Below are positions 8,665 through 18,616 of a stretch of DNA of 64,000 bases, one piece after another. Made by a program: the position numbers and the translations under genes. The stretch is from an uncultured Candidatus Melainabacteria bacterium (lineage in GTDB: Bacteria > Cyanobacteriota > Vampirovibrionia > Gastranaerophilales > Gastranaerophilaceae). Location of the stretch: positions 1 to 64,000 of the forward strand of contig CAKVIM010000007.1 in the NCBI GenBank assembly GCA_934754775.1. The letters are read 5' to 3'. The notes beneath the pieces were generated by a model. It was given only the letters and a program-made list of their open reading frames with translations. It was not told the origin of the DNA and did no database searches. Position 1 is the stretch's first letter. The number at the start of each line of letters is the position of its first letter.

Positions 8665-8705
8665 TAACTCAAGACCAAAAGGTTGTATTTACGGAGAATG
8701 AGTAC

Positions 8706-11700
8706 ATGTTACAAGAAGCAACGAGAGCTATTAATTCAGCGTTCAATAATAGTTTTATAAAGAAATTAAGTCAATATCTTCACGACTGCGTTAGAGAAGA
8801 AGTAAAGAGCTCAACTTTTAGAAACTTAAAGGCAGATAAAGACAACAAGTGGATATTTCTAGACGACGAAGATACATTGTTTACGCAAGGTCTGGAATAC
8901 ATTCGTCTGGAAGGGTCTGATTCTAAGTTAACAGAATTGATGATTCAGTCTGAAACCAGCCAAAAAGACAAATATTTGATATACGGATACCTTTTCCTTG
9001 TAGGTAAATCGAAAACAGGAAAACGCAATGAGTTTTTGACTCCGCTATTGTACGCTCCTTGCCGACTTGAAAGGAACGGGGTTAACATAAATTGCATGTT
9101 AACAGACGAATTTTTGTCACTAAACACGGGTGCTTTAACTGCCCTAATGAAAAAATCTGACGACGAGGATGAAACAGAACAATTACTAGAAGGTTTATTG
9201 GACGTAGTTCCTACAGTTCCGATTACACAAGAAAAAATGGATATTTTCTTAACTACCCTAAAATCAATTGTGCCTGATATTGATGTATCACTCAATCCGG
9301 AAAACGTCGTAAAAGAAGATAATATTTCAAAAGATTTCTACAACGAAAAAATTAATTCTGAAAACCTCGATGAAATAATTGAGGAAGAAGAAAACAATAA
9401 AAAGACACAGATTAAGCTTGATAAAATCAGCTTAACAAAACAGTGTGCAATAATTTTAACAAAACGTCCCTCTGTTACAGCAGGTGTTTTACACGAATTG
9501 ACTCAAATAGCAGAAAAGCCGAGCGGTATCTATCGTGAAACAGTCTTAAACTTGATTAACGAAGAATACACTCAATCTAAACCGACTGACACTCAGCAAA
9601 AAACGCTTGCAGACTTTTTTCCGGTGACTCCTTTGTCACTATCTGACGCACAATTAAACGTAGTCAAGAATGTTGAGAATGCAAAATTAGTATCAGTTTT
9701 CGGCCCTCCTGGGACAGGGAAATCTCAAACTATCGTAAACCTTGCCGCACACCTTATTGCGAACGGAAAAACAGTTCTGGTTGCTTCACGCATGGACAAA
9801 GCTGTTGACGTTGTTGCAGAACGCTTAAACGATTTAGGAGCACCATTCTTGGCTCTTAGAGCAGGTAGATTAAATTACCAAAGAGAATTGAGCATGCAAC
9901 TTCAAGATTTGCTCGCAAACAAAGTTGATTTAGACGAAGGTGCAGAAAATTCAATACTTTGCGATGTTTCTGACATGGAAAATCTACTCAAAGCAATCGC
10001 AGAATTAGAAAAAAAATCTGAAAAAATAATTAAGCTTGAAGAACAGTGGACAAACATTAACAACGAAATCAAGCTTCAAAGCCATATGCACTCTAACCCG
10101 CAGTATATCAAAAACGCACTTAAGGAAGACGAAATTAACCTTGTTGAAAATTGCATAAATTCACTTTCTCAAAATATTGAGAAATCAGGATTCTTCAGCG
10201 GACTTAAAAATATGTCTGCAATCGGCAATCTCAAAAAGACACTTAAAATAAGCGGTATTGACGTAAATAACGAAAATCTTGAGATTCTAAGAACAGAACT
10301 TGAGTTTGCAAAATTGGTTTGCTCCGCACGTAAAACAGAAACAGAAATTCAAGCAACAGGCAATATTCACGTACTATCAGAACAAATCAGAAATCTTAAA
10401 CGCAAGCAGAAAAGACTTGCAATCGATATTCTTAAGACTAAACGCAGACAAGCTCTAAAAGGCTTAATGCAAGACCCTGTTAAGCGTCAAAGACTTTTTG
10501 TTCACTCAAAATCCTTAGTCGAAAAGAAAAAGAACTTGCAGAATAGACTTCTTGAAACAGAAGACTTCAAGCCGCTTCTGGAAGCTTTCCCTTGCTGGTG
10601 CGTCACAACTTATGCTGTTTCAGGGTCATTACCTATGAAACCGGGGCTTTTTGATGTTGTAATCATCGATGAAGCTTCACAATGCGACATTGCAAGCTGC
10701 TTCCCTATTTTATACAGAGCAAAAAAAGCGGTTGTAGTAGGCGACGACAAGCAGTTACCGCACTTATCATTCTTAGAAAAAGCTAAAGAACAATCATTCC
10801 TTTCACAATACGGAATCAATGACAGATATCAACTTATGTGGCGTTTTAGAACCAACTCAATGTTTGATTTGGCAAATTATTATTCTATGCACCCTGTGCT
10901 TTTGGATGAACATTTCAGAAGCCTGCCGCCAATTATTAATTTCTCTAACAAAGAATTCTACGGTGGCAGAATCAAGGTTATGAGAAGAAATGACAATACT
11001 AAAAAAGTATTAGAAACAGTCGTTGTACCCGACGGTAAAGTAGATTTTGATGCTACAAGAAACTTGCCTGAAATTGAAGCTTTGGTTAAGCGTCTACACG
11101 AAATAGTTGTTGAAGATGAACGCAAAAACCCAGAAAATCCGGTTTCAATCGGTATTATTTCACCATTTAGAGCACAAGTAGAACAGTTGAAAATTTCTGT
11201 AGCCAAAGTACTTTCTGAGCACATGATGGAGAAACACCAAATTGAAATCGGTACAGCACACACATTCCAAGGGGATGAGCGTGACATAATTCTAACAAGC
11301 TGGGCTTACGCAAACAATAGTTTCCCACAAAGTTTGATATTCTTACAAAAACCGAACTTATTCAATGTAGCAATAACAAGAGCCAGATATCAAATGATTA
11401 ATTTCATATCAAAAGACCCAAGAGAATTGCCTGAAGGTCTATTAAGAAGCTATTTAGGTTTTGTACAAGAATACGAAGACAGATACGCTTTAGCTAACTC
11501 TGACGATTTTGACGAAAATATTTACAAAAATGCATTTGAAAAAGAAGTTGCACAAGCGTTTAGAGAATTAGGACACGAAGTTACTTGCGGGGTTGATATT
11601 GCAGGTCTGAGTGCTGATTTAGTAGTTGATAACAAATTTGTAATTGAATGCGATGGGGTGGAAGATAAAACCCCAAGCAAAGTGACAAATATGAAAAAAC

Positions 11701-11810
11701 AAGCAATCATCGAACGTTCAGGCTTGAAAGTTTCAAGAATTTCAAAACGTGAATGGCAATATTCGCCAAAAGCTTGTATTGATAGAGTGATTAATAGTAA
11801 TTTTGAATAA
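8706..11810 (+). CDS. Superfamily 1 helicase (AAA_11/AAA_12) with C-terminal Vsr-like nuclease domain
   Basis: 1034 aa cytoplasmic ATPase predicted to act on nucleic acid. Walker A 'GPPGTGKSQ' is near residue 334. A long charged helical insert (about 410-640) separates it from Walker B 'IIDEASQCD' near residue 654. Later motifs are 'VVVGDDKQLPHL', 'LDEHFRSLPPI', 'GTAHTFQGDERDIIL' and 'LFNVAITRAR'. The last about 95 residues have a PD-(D/E)XK-type core, 'ADLVVDNKFVIECDG', as in Vsr/MTES_1575/DUF559-like domains. Helicase-nuclease fusions of this kind occur in DNA repair and in defence loci. It is followed 22 nt later by a PIF1-like helicase and then priA, so genome maintenance is the simpler reading. 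Exact substrate unknown. Confidence 0.88.
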   Translation: MLQEATRAINSAFNNSFIKKLSQYLHDCVREEVKSSTFRNLKADKDNKWIFLDDEDTLFTQGLEYIRLEGSDSKLTELMIQSETSQKDKYLIYGYLFLVGKSKTGKRNEFLTPLLYAPCRLERNGVNINCMLTDEFLSLNTGALTALMKKSDDEDETEQLLEGLLDVVPTVPITQEKMDIFLTTLKSIVPDIDVSLNPENVVKEDNISKDFYNEKINSENLDEIIEEEENNKKTQIKLDKISLTKQCAIILTKRPSVTAGVLHELTQIAEKPSGIYRETVLNLINEEYTQSKPTDTQQKTLADFFPVTPLSLSDAQLNVVKNVENAKLVSVFGPPGTGKSQTIVNLAAHLIANGKTVLVASRMDKAVDVVAERLNDLGAPFLALRAGRLNYQRELSMQLQDLLANKVDLDEGAENSILCDVSDMENLLKAIAELEKKSEKIIKLEEQWTNINNEIKLQSHMHSNPQYIKNALKEDEINLVENCINSLSQNIEKSGFFSGLKNMSAIGNLKKTLKISGIDVNNENLEILRTELEFAKLVCSARKTETEIQATGNIHVLSEQIRNLKRKQKRLAIDILKTKRRQALKGLMQDPVKRQRLFVHSKSLVEKKKNLQNRLLETEDFKPLLEAFPCWCVTTYAVSGSLPMKPGLFDVVIIDEASQCDIASCFPILYRAKKAVVVGDDKQLPHLSFLEKAKEQSFLSQYGINDRYQLMWRFRTNSMFDLANYYSMHPVLLDEHFRSLPPIINFSNKEFYGGRIKVMRRNDNTKKVLETVVVPDGKVDFDATRNLPEIEALVKRLHEIVVEDERKNPENPVSIGIISPFRAQVEQLKISVAKVLSEHMMEKHQIEIGTAHTFQGDERDIILTSWAYANNSFPQSLIFLQKPNLFNVAITRARYQMINFISKDPRELPEGLLRSYLGFVQEYEDRYALANSDDFDENIYKNAFEKEVAQAFRELGHEVTCGVDIAGLSADLVVDNKFVIECDGVEDKTPSKVTNMKKQAIIERSGLKVSRISKREWQYSPKACIDRVINSNFE

Positions 11811-11832
11811 ATATTCATGCTAAAATTGAGTT

Positions 11833-13824
11833 ATGAACGACTTCTCAAATCCTGACGAATTACTGAAAACATTGACTTCTGAGACAATCAGCTATCCTGA
11901 TTTATTAGAATTAGCCGAATCTCTGATGCCATCACTTTCTGCTACGCACGTAAACCAAGACGGGCGGAAATATATGTCAATCACTCAGTGCATACTGGAT
12001 TGTCTGAAAAGAATTCACAACTTCTCATCTAGCGAATGGGTCGCTGAAAATAAGCTCAGGTACGAATTAAATCCTACTCAAGAGCCGATAAGTTTCACTA
12101 GAATAAACAACAAAGGCGAAACTTGTTTATACAAAATGATAAATTTTGACCAAATTGATTTTTCTAAAGAGCTGGAATTCGCTGATGAATATGAAGTCGT
12201 AAAAAAGCCAAAAAGAAAAAAATTAGAAAAAAGCGAAGAAGATGAAACATTTCTAAAAGTTTTAACCTTGCTAATAAACGGAGAAAATGTTTTTTTGACA
12301 GGATTTGCAGGCACTGGGAAAAGTTACATTCTAAACAAGCTTAAAGAGTATTTTAAAAAGAAATTAACTATCACAAGCACAACCGGTATAGCTGCTGTTA
12401 ATGTAAAAGGTCAAACTCTGCATTCTTGGGCAGGAGTCGGATTATGCAGAAACTCCATTTATAATACAGTTGAAAAAATCAAGAAACGCCCCACTCAATA
12501 CCGACAAATTATGAACTGCAAAATTCTTGCGGTTGATGAGATTTCAATGTTAAATATTGAAGCTTTTGAATACATAAATGAAGTATTGAGAGAAGTTAGG
12601 GAGTGCAACGACCCGTTTGGCGGCATTCAGGTTATATTTATCGGTGATTTTTTTCAACTCCCACCGGTTGAAAAAGAAGGTGAAATCAGGCACTATTGTT
12701 TTGACTCACCGGTTTGGGATAAGCTCGGATTAAAGAATGTTGTACTAAAAAAGAACTATCGTCAAAATGAAGCAAACTTCATCACAGCACTTGCTCATAT
12801 GAGAGAAAATTGTCTTGAAATTGAAGACATTGAGCTACTCAAAACTCGTTGCACAGAAAATGAAGATTCAGATATTTTACACATTTTTTCTACAAACGAA
12901 GAAGCAAACCGATACAATTTAGCGAAATTCAACATGATTGATGAGCCGATAAAGCTTTTCGCAGCAGAAGATGGGGTCTATAGAGGAACAAAGTTTGTCA
13001 AAGACGGTTTCACAGAGAGTGAAAATTATATTTTAGAAATATTTTCTAAGAATTGCCGTGCTGAGAGAGAAATCGCACTCAAACTCGGAGCAAGAGTAAT
13101 GTTACTCATTAATATGGATTTTAATAAAGGGCTTATCAACGGAGCTTGCGGCAATATCATTGGATTTAACCAAGAGACAATCAGCATAAAATTTGATAAT
13201 GGTGTTGTGGCAGCTATACCAAAGCACACATTTGAGTATTACTACAATGAGCGGGTTGTTGCCGAACGGCTTCAATACCCGCTAAAATTAGCTTACGGTA
13301 TCACTATCCACAAATCGCAAGGAATGACGCTTGATAAACTTGTCGTTGATTGTGCAAGGATTTTTGAGCGTGGGCAAAGTTATGTTGCGATGAGTCGTGT
13401 TAGAACCCTTGAAGGGCTATATCTAAAGAACTTTGAGCCGGAAAAAGTGCTAGTAGATAACAGGGTTGCAGAATTTTATGAAAACTTGAAAGAAGTTGAA
13501 AATGTCGAACCTAATAATCTTTCATTAGATTTGGAGCTGGAAGAAGAGCCCGTTAAAACAACCGAAGATGAAGCCAGAAAGCTTATCATAGAATGCATTC
13601 GAGAGTTTAGCGGACAATATGGCAAAAGCGGATTTGCAAAGATTCTTGCAGGAAGCAGGCAGGTTAAAGAAAACGGTGATGTTGCTTCATCAGAATATTT
13701 GGGAGCACTAAAAGGTTGGCGGCAAAAAGCTATCGGGAAATTGATTGATGAAATGGTTGAAGAAGGCAAAATAAGCGTTTCTAAAATCATTTATGGCAGA
13801 CCGGTTTTAAGTATTAAAAAATAA
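11833..13824 (+). CDS. PIF1/RecD-like SF1 DNA helicase
   Basis: 663 aa. An N-terminal about 140-residue domain of unknown type precedes the helicase core. Walker A 'GFAGTGKSYIL' is near residue 157 and Walker B 'VDEISMLN' near 234. The PIF1-like motif 'GDFFQLPPV' is near residue 271, and motif VI-like 'AYGITIHKSQGMTLDKL' and 'GQSYVAMSRVRTLEGLYL' lie near 485-530. The C-terminal 90 residues resemble an RQC-type winged helix ('SGFAKILAGSRQVKENGDV'). PIF1 relatives unwind 5'-3', including G-quadruplex and forked DNA; that direction is family knowledge, not visible here. It sits between the nuclease-helicase and priA, with 22 and 19 nt gaps. Confidence 0.88.
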   Translation: MNDFSNPDELLKTLTSETISYPDLLELAESLMPSLSATHVNQDGRKYMSITQCILDCLKRIHNFSSSEWVAENKLRYELNPTQEPISFTRINNKGETCLYKMINFDQIDFSKELEFADEYEVVKKPKRKKLEKSEEDETFLKVLTLLINGENVFLTGFAGTGKSYILNKLKEYFKKKLTITSTTGIAAVNVKGQTLHSWAGVGLCRNSIYNTVEKIKKRPTQYRQIMNCKILAVDEISMLNIEAFEYINEVLREVRECNDPFGGIQVIFIGDFFQLPPVEKEGEIRHYCFDSPVWDKLGLKNVVLKKNYRQNEANFITALAHMRENCLEIEDIELLKTRCTENEDSDILHIFSTNEEANRYNLAKFNMIDEPIKLFAAEDGVYRGTKFVKDGFTESENYILEIFSKNCRAEREIALKLGARVMLLINMDFNKGLINGACGNIIGFNQETISIKFDNGVVAAIPKHTFEYYYNERVVAERLQYPLKLAYGITIHKSQGMTLDKLVVDCARIFERGQSYVAMSRVRTLEGLYLKNFEPEKVLVDNRVAEFYENLKEVENVEPNNLSLDLELEEEPVKTTEDEARKLIIECIREFSGQYGKSGFAKILAGSRQVKENGDVASSEYLGALKGWRQKAIGKLIDEMVEEGKISVSKIIYGRPVLSIKK

Positions 13825-13843
13825 TTTATTGTATAATTAATAT

Positions 13844-16048
13844 ATGAAATATGCGTTAGTACTCGTAAATATTAAGGGGTTGGGAGTTAAGACTTTCAGT
13901 TATTTAATCCCCGAGGAGATGAAAAATATTATCCAAATCGGGCAGGCTGTACTTGTACCATTCGGACGTCAAGGATTGATTAATGCGTTTATTGTCGGAT
14001 TTTCAGACTACCTTCCGGGAGATTTTAAAGCTAAAAAAATCAACAGAATACTGGATGAGACGCCTTTATTTTCACTTAAATACCTAAAACTGTTAGAATG
14101 GGTCGCAAACTATTATTGCACAGACTTTGTGACAGTTTTGAATGCTGCTCTTCCAATGAAATTGATAGAAAAGAACGCAAAAGTTGAACTTGCAGTTTCT
14201 TTTATAAAAGAAGATGACGAAAAACTAACCAAAAGACAAAAAGAAATTTTAATTCTTTTAAAAGAGCGTGGGAAATGTTCTCTGATTGAGTTTGAAGAGA
14301 TTGCCAAAACTACACGTGCCACAATGAAAAAGCTGGCAGAAATGGGTTGTGTAAAAATCGAAGAAGAATATATTTACAGAAATCCGCTCTCAATCTTCAA
14401 AGATATTAAAACAGAGCCTTTGTTTGAACTTTCAGGAGAACAAATTACAGCCTACGAAGGAATCAAAGCTAAATTAAAATCACCCAATCCCATTTTACTG
14501 CACGGTGTAACCGCATCCGGCAAAACTGAAGTTTATTTTAAACTCATTAAAGATGTTATCGATTCAGGCAGAAACGTACTTTTCCTTGCACCTGAAATAG
14601 CACTGGCTTCGCAGCTCACAAAGCGTCTTGCAAGAAAATTCGGAATCCGTGATGTAGCAATTTGGCACAGCAGTATTTCGGAAGGTGAAAAATACGACGT
14701 TTGGCAAAGACTCTACAAAAACGAGATTAAAATACTTGCAGGGGCACGCTCTGCCGTATTTGCACCGCTTCAAGATATCGGACTGATTATTATTGACGAA
14801 GAACACGAAGGAGCATACAAACAAACAAATCCTGCTCCCCGATACGATGCAAGAGTTGTTGCAAGAAGATTAGCACAATTTCATCAAGCACCACTAATCT
14901 TAGGGTCTGCAACACCTGACGTTTCAACGTACTACTTTGCGACCAACAACAATAATCTGTTTGAGATGCGTAAGCGGTTTAATAATTCGCCGCTTGCAAA
15001 ACCACAGGTAATTAACATGCAAGAATACGGCAAAGCCTCTTATCGTGGGATTATATCAAAGCCACTCCAAACAGAAATTACAGAAACGCTCGAGAGAGGT
15101 CAGCAAGTTATTTTATTAATGAATCGCCGTGGATATTCGACTTACACCCAATGCAAAGCCTGCGGAACCGTAATTGAATGCCCGGATTGTTCAATCCCAA
15201 TGATTTGGCACACGAGCGTAAAAAAACTTAAATGTCATTACTGCAATCGTGAGATGAGTTTCCCTGATTTCTGTCCGCAATGCGGAAGCGACGCATTATC
15301 AACATCAGGCGTCGGAACCCAAAAAATCGAAACCTTGATAAAAGAACTTTACCCGGACGCAAGAGTTGAAAGAATTGATAGCGACATTTTAACAAGAAAA
15401 AATGCACATATTGAATTGCTAAACAAATTTCAAAAGGGCGAAATCGATATCCTAGTCGGAACACAAATGATTGCAAAAGGCTTAGACAATCCAAATGTCA
15501 CACTGGTTGGAGTTTTGAGTGCAGATTCAGGCTTCAATATTCCGGACTATAGAGCATCTGAAAGAGGATTTCAACTGCTTACACAGGTTGCTGGACGTGC
15601 AGGTAGAGGCGAATTCAAGGGCAAAGTTCTATTTCAGACCTACAATCCTGACTATTACGCATTCCAAACCGCAAAAGCACAAGACTATGAAAAATTCTTT
15701 GAAACAGAAATCAAATCCCGCCAAGAATTTGATTATCCACCGTTTAGCCAAATCATCAGATTGATTTTATCTTCAGAAAATAATTTTCGAGCCGAAAAAT
15801 CAGCGATGGAAATTGCCATGCGACTTAATACCATGACTGAAAAATTTGGTTTTGACGAATACTTAGAAACCTTAGGGCCAACACCATGCGTTATTGAAAA
15901 GCTAAACGGATTTTACAGATTCCAAATCCTTATCAAAAATAAACTTTCACAAAAAGGCCACGATTTTATATCAAAATTCTTAGGTAAAATCACTATGCCT
16001 AAAGACATAAGATTGGCTATTGATGTTGATCCGTTAGACATTTTGTAA
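13844..16048 (+). CDS. priA: Primosomal protein N' (replication restart helicase PriA)
   Basis: 734 aa SF2 helicase that recognises stalled forks and reloads the DnaB helicase. N-terminal 3'-OH-binding domain (1-105) followed by a winged helix. Walker A variant 'GVTASGKTEVYFKLI' is near residue 220, 'LIIIDEEHEGAYKQ' near 311 and 'ILGSATPDVSTY' near 350. Zinc knuckle cysteines 'CKACGTVIECPDC' and 'CHYCNREMSFPDFCPQC' lie near 438-482. 'VAGRAGRG' motif VI is near residue 583. Third gene of the helicase operon. The partner dnaB is at 58495 in this window. Confidence 0.95.
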   Translation: MKYALVLVNIKGLGVKTFSYLIPEEMKNIIQIGQAVLVPFGRQGLINAFIVGFSDYLPGDFKAKKINRILDETPLFSLKYLKLLEWVANYYCTDFVTVLNAALPMKLIEKNAKVELAVSFIKEDDEKLTKRQKEILILLKERGKCSLIEFEEIAKTTRATMKKLAEMGCVKIEEEYIYRNPLSIFKDIKTEPLFELSGEQITAYEGIKAKLKSPNPILLHGVTASGKTEVYFKLIKDVIDSGRNVLFLAPEIALASQLTKRLARKFGIRDVAIWHSSISEGEKYDVWQRLYKNEIKILAGARSAVFAPLQDIGLIIIDEEHEGAYKQTNPAPRYDARVVARRLAQFHQAPLILGSATPDVSTYYFATNNNNLFEMRKRFNNSPLAKPQVINMQEYGKASYRGIISKPLQTEITETLERGQQVILLMNRRGYSTYTQCKACGTVIECPDCSIPMIWHTSVKKLKCHYCNREMSFPDFCPQCGSDALSTSGVGTQKIETLIKELYPDARVERIDSDILTRKNAHIELLNKFQKGEIDILVGTQMIAKGLDNPNVTLVGVLSADSGFNIPDYRASERGFQLLTQVAGRAGRGEFKGKVLFQTYNPDYYAFQTAKAQDYEKFFETEIKSRQEFDYPPFSQIIRLILSSENNFRAEKSAMEIAMRLNTMTEKFGFDEYLETLGPTPCVIEKLNGFYRFQILIKNKLSQKGHDFISKFLGKITMPKDIRLAIDVDPLDIL

Positions 16049-16121
16049 AGAAATATTAAGATTTTGGCAAGAATTTCTTTTAGGAGAGTTAATAATAAAG
16101 TGAAGGAAAAGGAAGCATAGT

Positions 16122-16757
16122 ATGCAAGTAAATTTAAATTATTCTCAAGACACAGTTGCCAAACCAAAATTTAAAGGTAGTTATAAAAGAACCGAAAATG
16201 GTACACCCTATTATAAGACAAATGCAGGAGTCGTTACCGGTAGCATAGTAGGGGGTATATACCTTCTGAACTCTGCTTTTAATTTCAAAAGAATGAAAAT
16301 GACAAGTTTATTAGGATTGGGACTGGGATTAGCATCAATTGGCTGTGGAGCTATAATTGATAGTATTCGCAACAAAAAAGCTGCAAATGTTGCTGATGAT
16401 GTTAGAAAATATGGTAAAGAAGAAGTTTTCAAAACAAATGAACAAACTGAAGCTGCTAGAAATGGTAAGGTATATTACAGGTCTAATGACGGTGTAAAAC
16501 ATGGTTGGCAACTCGGTTCTCTACTAGGTCTTGTATTCGGTGGACTTGCAATTCCTACTATTAAAAGTGATCTAAAAAAATCCTCTGAAAAAGATTCAAA
16601 GGCACTAACTAACAAAAAACCAAAACCAGAAATGCTGACAAAATCTGCGGTAACAAAATCTATTGGTGCGTATGCAGTAGCATTTGCTATTGGCGGTTTA
16701 ATTTTGGGTAAAATCACCGACCACTTCAATAACAAAAGTGCTCAAAAACATGCTTAA
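16122..16757 (+). CDS. Hypothetical membrane protein with internal duplication
   Basis: 211 aa, no known family. It has four apolar segments, near residues 37-52, 60-75, 125-145 and 180-198. Two halves repeat the same layout: 'NGTPYYKTNAGVVTGSIVGG' near residue 27 and 'NGKVYYRSNDGVKHGWQLGS' near residue 112, each followed by an apolar stretch. The N-terminus 'PKFKGSYKR' resembles the short motif near the start of another hypothetical in this window (51261-51809). An AGGAG-like site and a purine-rich leader precede the ATG. Convergent with pckA across a shared terminator. Function unknown. Confidence 0.75.
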   Translation: MQVNLNYSQDTVAKPKFKGSYKRTENGTPYYKTNAGVVTGSIVGGIYLLNSAFNFKRMKMTSLLGLGLGLASIGCGAIIDSIRNKKAANVADDVRKYGKEEVFKTNEQTEAARNGKVYYRSNDGVKHGWQLGSLLGLVFGGLAIPTIKSDLKKSSEKDSKALTNKKPKPEMLTKSAVTKSIGAYAVAFAIGGLILGKITDHFNNKSAQKHA

Positions 16758-16778
16758 ATATCAACCTTAATATATAAA

Positions 16779-16816
16779 AATATAAAGGATAGTCAAACGA
16801 CTATCCTTTATATTAT
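16779..16816. terminator. Bidirectional terminator between the 16122 gene and pckA
   Basis: Perfect 16-bp stem (16779-16794 with 16799-16814) and a 4-nt AAAC loop. A/T-rich flanks serve either strand. It sits between two convergent genes. Confidence 0.85.
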
Positions 16817-16838
16817 GAAATGAAAATTTTCAAATCAA

Positions 16839-18437
16839 CTATACATTAGCAACAGCCTTAGGACCAGCGTTAACGATTTCAGCCGGCATGTTTGGATACT
16901 TAGCTGAGAAGTTATCAGCAAACATTTGAGCCAACTTGTTAGCAGCTTCGTCATAAGCTCTCTTATCTGACCACATTCCACGAGCATCAAGCATTTCGTC
17001 TGGAACGTTAGGACAAGAAGTTGGGTAATCTACGTTGAATACATCATGGTGTTTGAATTCAATTGAATCAAATGAACCGTTCAATGCAGCAGTTACCATA
17101 GCTCTTGTGTAAGATAATTTCATTCTCTTAGCACCTGAAGCAGCTGAACCGCCTGCCCAACCAGTGTTAACCAAGTAAACCTTAGTACCGTATTGGTCAA
17201 GTTTGTCACCTAACATCTTAGCGTAAACTGAAGCATCCATTGGCATGAATGGTTCGCCAAACAATGTTGAGAATGTAGGTTGAGGTTCTGTAACGCCTCT
17301 TTCAGTACCAGCTAACTTAGAAGTGAAGCCAGTTACGAAGTGGTACATAGCAGCATTCTTGTCTAATCTAGAGATTGGAGGCAATACGCCGAATGCATCA
17401 GCTGTCAAGAAGATAACAACCTTAGGAATGCCACCCTTAGAAGGGATTTGAGCATTGTTGATGTAGTTGATTGGATAACCAACACGAGTGTTTTCTGTTA
17501 ATGAACCATCTTCAAAATCGAATTCTCTTGTTTCAGGATCCATAACAACGTTTTCAACCAATGAACCGAATTTGATAGCGTTGAAGATATCTGGTTCGTT
17601 TTCAGCTGAAAGGTGAATACATTTTGCGTAGCAGCCGCCTTCAAAGTTGAATACGCCATCTGGTGACCAACCGTGTTCGTCATCACCGATTAACTTACGG
17701 TTTGGATCAGCTGACAAAGTAGTTTTACCAGTACCTGAAAGACCGAAGAATACAGCAGTTTCACCGGTTGCAGGGTCCATGTTAGCTGAACAGTGCATTG
17801 GAAGAACGTTTTTCTTAGTCATAACATAGTTCATAGTAGCGAATACAGATTTTTTAATTTCGCCTGAGTATTGAGAACCGCAAATGATGATTTCGTGAGC
17901 TTCGTAGTCAATAGCGATACAAGCTTCTGAATTTACACCATCAACTTCCGGATCACATTTGAAACCAGGAGCACAAAGAATAGTGTAATCAGGTTCACCG
18001 TAGCTAGCCAATTCTTCAGCAGTTGGTCTGATTAATAGTTCATGAATAAACATGTTTTGGCTTGCTAATTCGTTGATAACTCTGAATTTTTGAGTATAAG
18101 TTTTGTCAGCACCAGCAAAACCATCGAAAATAAATACTTCTCTGTTTTGTAGGTAAGATGCAATTTTACCCTTAATTGAGTTAAATCTTTCTCTGCTGAT
18201 AGGTCTGTTTACCTTACCCCAAGCGATATCGTTGTGGATAGATTCTGTATCAACAATAAATTTATCCTTAGGTGAACGACCAGTGTATTTACCAGTTGTA
18301 ACAACCAAAGCACCGGTGTTGCTCAATGAGCCTTCACCTAATCTTAAAGCAGCTTCTGTTAACTGAGCAGGTGTCCAGTTTCTATGAACTGCTTTTGGTC
18401 CGATAATACCAAATTTTTCAATTCCGTATGTTTCCAT
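16839..18437 (-). CDS. pckA: Phosphoenolpyruvate carboxykinase (ATP)
   Basis: Converts oxaloacetate and ATP to PEP, CO2 and ADP: gluconeogenesis, or the reverse anaplerotic direction in some anaerobes. 532 aa, usual length. Kinase-specific loop 'GLSGTGKTTLSADP' near residue 234 and 'IGDDEHGWS' near 257. 'TGRSPKDKF' near residue 54 contributes to the oxaloacetate site, and metal ligands are in 'VLPMHCSAN'. The ATG at 18437 has a strong AGGAGGAAG ribosome-binding site (18445-18453); the earlier in-frame start at 18509 has none and would add 24 non-conserved residues. Shares a terminator with the convergent gene. Confidence 0.96.
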   Translation of the reverse strand: METYGIEKFGIIGPKAVHRNWTPAQLTEAALRLGEGSLSNTGALVVTTGKYTGRSPKDKFIVDTESIHNDIAWGKVNRPISRERFNSIKGKIASYLQNREVFIFDGFAGADKTYTQKFRVINELASQNMFIHELLIRPTAEELASYGEPDYTILCAPGFKCDPEVDGVNSEACIAIDYEAHEIIICGSQYSGEIKKSVFATMNYVMTKKNVLPMHCSANMDPATGETAVFFGLSGTGKTTLSADPNRKLIGDDEHGWSPDGVFNFEGGCYAKCIHLSAENEPDIFNAIKFGSLVENVVMDPETREFDFEDGSLTENTRVGYPINYINNAQIPSKGGIPKVVIFLTADAFGVLPPISRLDKNAAMYHFVTGFTSKLAGTERGVTEPQPTFSTLFGEPFMPMDASVYAKMLGDKLDQYGTKVYLVNTGWAGGSAASGAKRMKLSYTRAMVTAALNGSFDSIEFKHHDVFNVDYPTSCPNVPDEMLDARGMWSDKRAYDEAANKLAQMFADNFSAKYPNMPAEIVNAGPKAVANV

Positions 18438-18512
18438 AATATAGCTTCCTCCTTTTTTAAAGCTTCTTTTATACATAATAACTGTATTACAAACACTTAT
18501 AAAAATCAAATA

Positions 18513-18567
18513 GTTACGGAGAAAAATTGTCTAATTCAGGAAAGAATTTTCCAGACAATTTCCGCAA
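18513..18567 (-). promoter_or_regulatory. Imperfect inverted repeat upstream of pckA
   Basis: Arms at 18513-18531 and 18553-18567 (GACAATTTCCGCAAC) can form a bulged hairpin with a loop of about 21 nt. It lies in the 179-nt space between mutS2 and pckA, roughly 75 nt upstream of the pckA start. It could terminate mutS2 or act in the pckA leader; no long T-run follows. Confidence 0.35.
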
Positions 18568-18616
18568 CAAAAAAAGCATTCGTTAGGCAATGCAGAACGA
18601 CCTATTTACCCCTCAC

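Noticed and set aside
8706..11810. Complete restriction or abortive-infection system around the helicase-nuclease
   Set aside because: No methylase, toxin, protease or nucleotide-signalling gene is adjacent; the neighbours are PIF1-like and priA.
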